Shown piece after piece: positions 63,293-64,000 of a stretch of 64,000 bases of DNA; the first letter of the stretch is position 1; each line of letters begins with the position of its first letter. The translations under genes were made by a program, and so were the position numbers. The notes under the pieces were generated by a model that had not been told where the DNA came from, searched no databases, and saw only the letters and a program-made list of their open reading frames with translations. Source of the stretch: Mesorhizobium sp. STM 4661 (GTDB taxonomy: Bacteria; Pseudomonadota; Alphaproteobacteria; Rhizobiales; Rhizobiaceae); NCBI RefSeq assembly GCF_000359125.1, contig NZ_CAAF010000054.1, forward strand, positions 1 to 64,000, in the 5' to 3' direction.

Positions 63293-64000
63293 CTATGCCT
63301 TGTAGACCACCTGGCGGACATCGATGTAGCTGGCGCGGAAGCCGGCTTCGCAATAGTGCAGGTAAAATTCCCAGAGCTTCTTGAAGCGATCGTCGAAACC
63401 GAGCGGAACGATCTTTTCCCATGACGCCCGGAAGCGGTGGCGCCATTCGGCGAGCGTGCGGGCATAGTCGTCCGGGAAGACGCGCTCGCGCAGATGAGCA
63501 AGGCCATGGTCCTTGCCGAGCGCTTTCAGGATCGACGGCGTCGGCAGCATGCCGCCCGGGAAGACGTAGCGCTGGATGAAATCCGGACGGGCGCGATAGG
63601 TGTCGTAAGCAGCCTCGTTGATGGTGATGATCTGCAGACCGGCCGTTCCGCCGGGCTTCAGGCAAGTCTTCATCTTGCCGAAAAACACCGGCCAATATTT
63701 TTCGCCGACCGCCTCGAACATCTCGATCGAGGCGATACGATCATAGGTGCCGGTCTCGTCGCGATAATCCTGCAGCTTGATGTCGACCTTGTCGGCCAGT
63801 CCCGCCTTCTGGATGCGCGCTTTGGCGAAATCGTGCTGCTCGCGGCTGATCGTCAAGCCGGTGACGCGGCAGCCGATCTCGCGCGCGGCGAATTCGGCAA
63901 AACCGCCCCAGCCGCAGCCGATCTCCAGCACATGGTCCTTCTTGCCAATTCCGGTATCCTTGGCCAGCGCACGGTATTTGGCGGCCTGCGCGCTTTCCAG
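63293..64000 (-). CDS. Cyclopropane-fatty-acyl-phospholipid synthase family methyltransferase, partial
   Basis: At least 235 residues, with the N-terminal part beyond the window edge. The SAM-binding motif LEIGCGWGGFAEFAAREIGC and the family segments GLTISREQHDFAKARIQ, EMFEAVGEKYWPVFF and QIITINEAAYDTYRARPDFI are clear. These enzymes methylate double bonds of membrane lipids, giving cyclopropane rings. It is convergent with the cpdB remnant. Rhizobia often carry two or more paralogues, so the exact role is open. Confidence 0.93.
   Translation of the reverse strand: MESAQAAKYRALAKDTGIGKKDHVLEIGCGWGGFAEFAAREIGCRVTGLTISREQHDFAKARIQKAGLADKVDIKLQDYRDETGTYDRIASIEMFEAVGEKYWPVFFGKMKTCLKPGGTAGLQIITINEAAYDTYRARPDFIQRYVFPGGMLPTPSILKALGKDHGLAHLRERVFPDDYARTLAEWRHRFRASWEKIVPLGFDDRFKKLWEFYLHYCEAGFRASYIDVRQVVYKA

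Overview
The window looks like a chromosomal segment of a GC-rich alphaproteobacterium of the Rhizobiales, most probably Mesorhizobium or a close relative. The evidence is the alphaproteobacterial S10-spc-alpha order (no rpmJ, adk between secY and rpsM), a eukaryote-type glutamine synthetase (glnII) with a divergent gstI beside a glnBA pair, an ATP12-type F1 assembly chaperone, Omp25/31-like barrel proteins, and the palindromic GATCCCGAAAA-type repeats common in rhizobial genomes. The genus call is inference; no database search was possible.

Region 1 (1-14758): the ribosomal protein supercluster, 27 co-directional genes from rpsJ to rplQ, including secY, adk and rpoA. Many genes are coupled by 1-8 base overlaps. 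The wider gaps hold a duplicated hairpin/Shine-Dalgarno unit, three REP-like palindromes and two inverted heptamer arrays. A clear terminator follows rplQ.

Region 2 (14800-26600): housekeeping and transport genes. In order these are a DegP-like protease, RarA, a DUF930 protein cut by an amber codon, a cupin with a divergent LysR regulator, an LpxO/AspH-like hydroxylase, CrcB, an RluC-type pseudouridine synthase, an EamA transporter, ATP12, and an MFS transporter with a large extramembrane insert.

Region 3 (26269-31725): nitrogen assimilation, with gstI and glnII divergent, then glnB-glnA converging on glnII. I see sigma-54 promoters before glnII and glnB. The NAD(P)HX repair enzyme follows.

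Region 4 (31722-47382): mixed genes. These include a secreted CxxCH protein broken by three frameshifts, two glycosyltransferases, pccB, an antitoxin with a frameshifted ParE-like toxin, a DEAD-box helicase, a hydrolase and an SDR. A coupled cysK-alaX-sseA-GNAT cluster, an OmpA-like protein and a DapB-like protein lacking the usual catalytic His pair follow. A 97-bp IS5-type transposase relic abuts the last of these.

Region 5 (47423-55963) is the most interesting. A winged-helix/TPR regulator faces a small unknown gene across three CCTGAA repeats spaced exactly 10 bp apart. Next comes a carbohydrate locus: a FrcABC-like ABC importer, a SorC-family regulator, a LacD/YihT-like class I aldolase, and a ROK sugar kinase fused to a second P-loop kinase. 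A 30-bp motif with 24 identities lies upstream of both the importer and the aldolase-kinase operon, in the same orientation to each. This ties them into one regulon, probably for uptake, phosphorylation and aldol cleavage of an unidentified sugar.

Region 6 (56070-64000): a DUF1203 protein, an outer-membrane protein made of two tandem barrel repeats, alanine dehydrogenase with a divergent Lrp regulator, 5-formyl-THF cyclo-ligase, NDH-2, a 5'-truncated CpdB remnant, and the C-terminal part of a cyclopropane-fatty-acid synthase running off the end. Several genes here and in regions 2 and 4 are broken. Two of the breaks fall in homopolymers, so sequencing error has to be excluded before calling them decayed.
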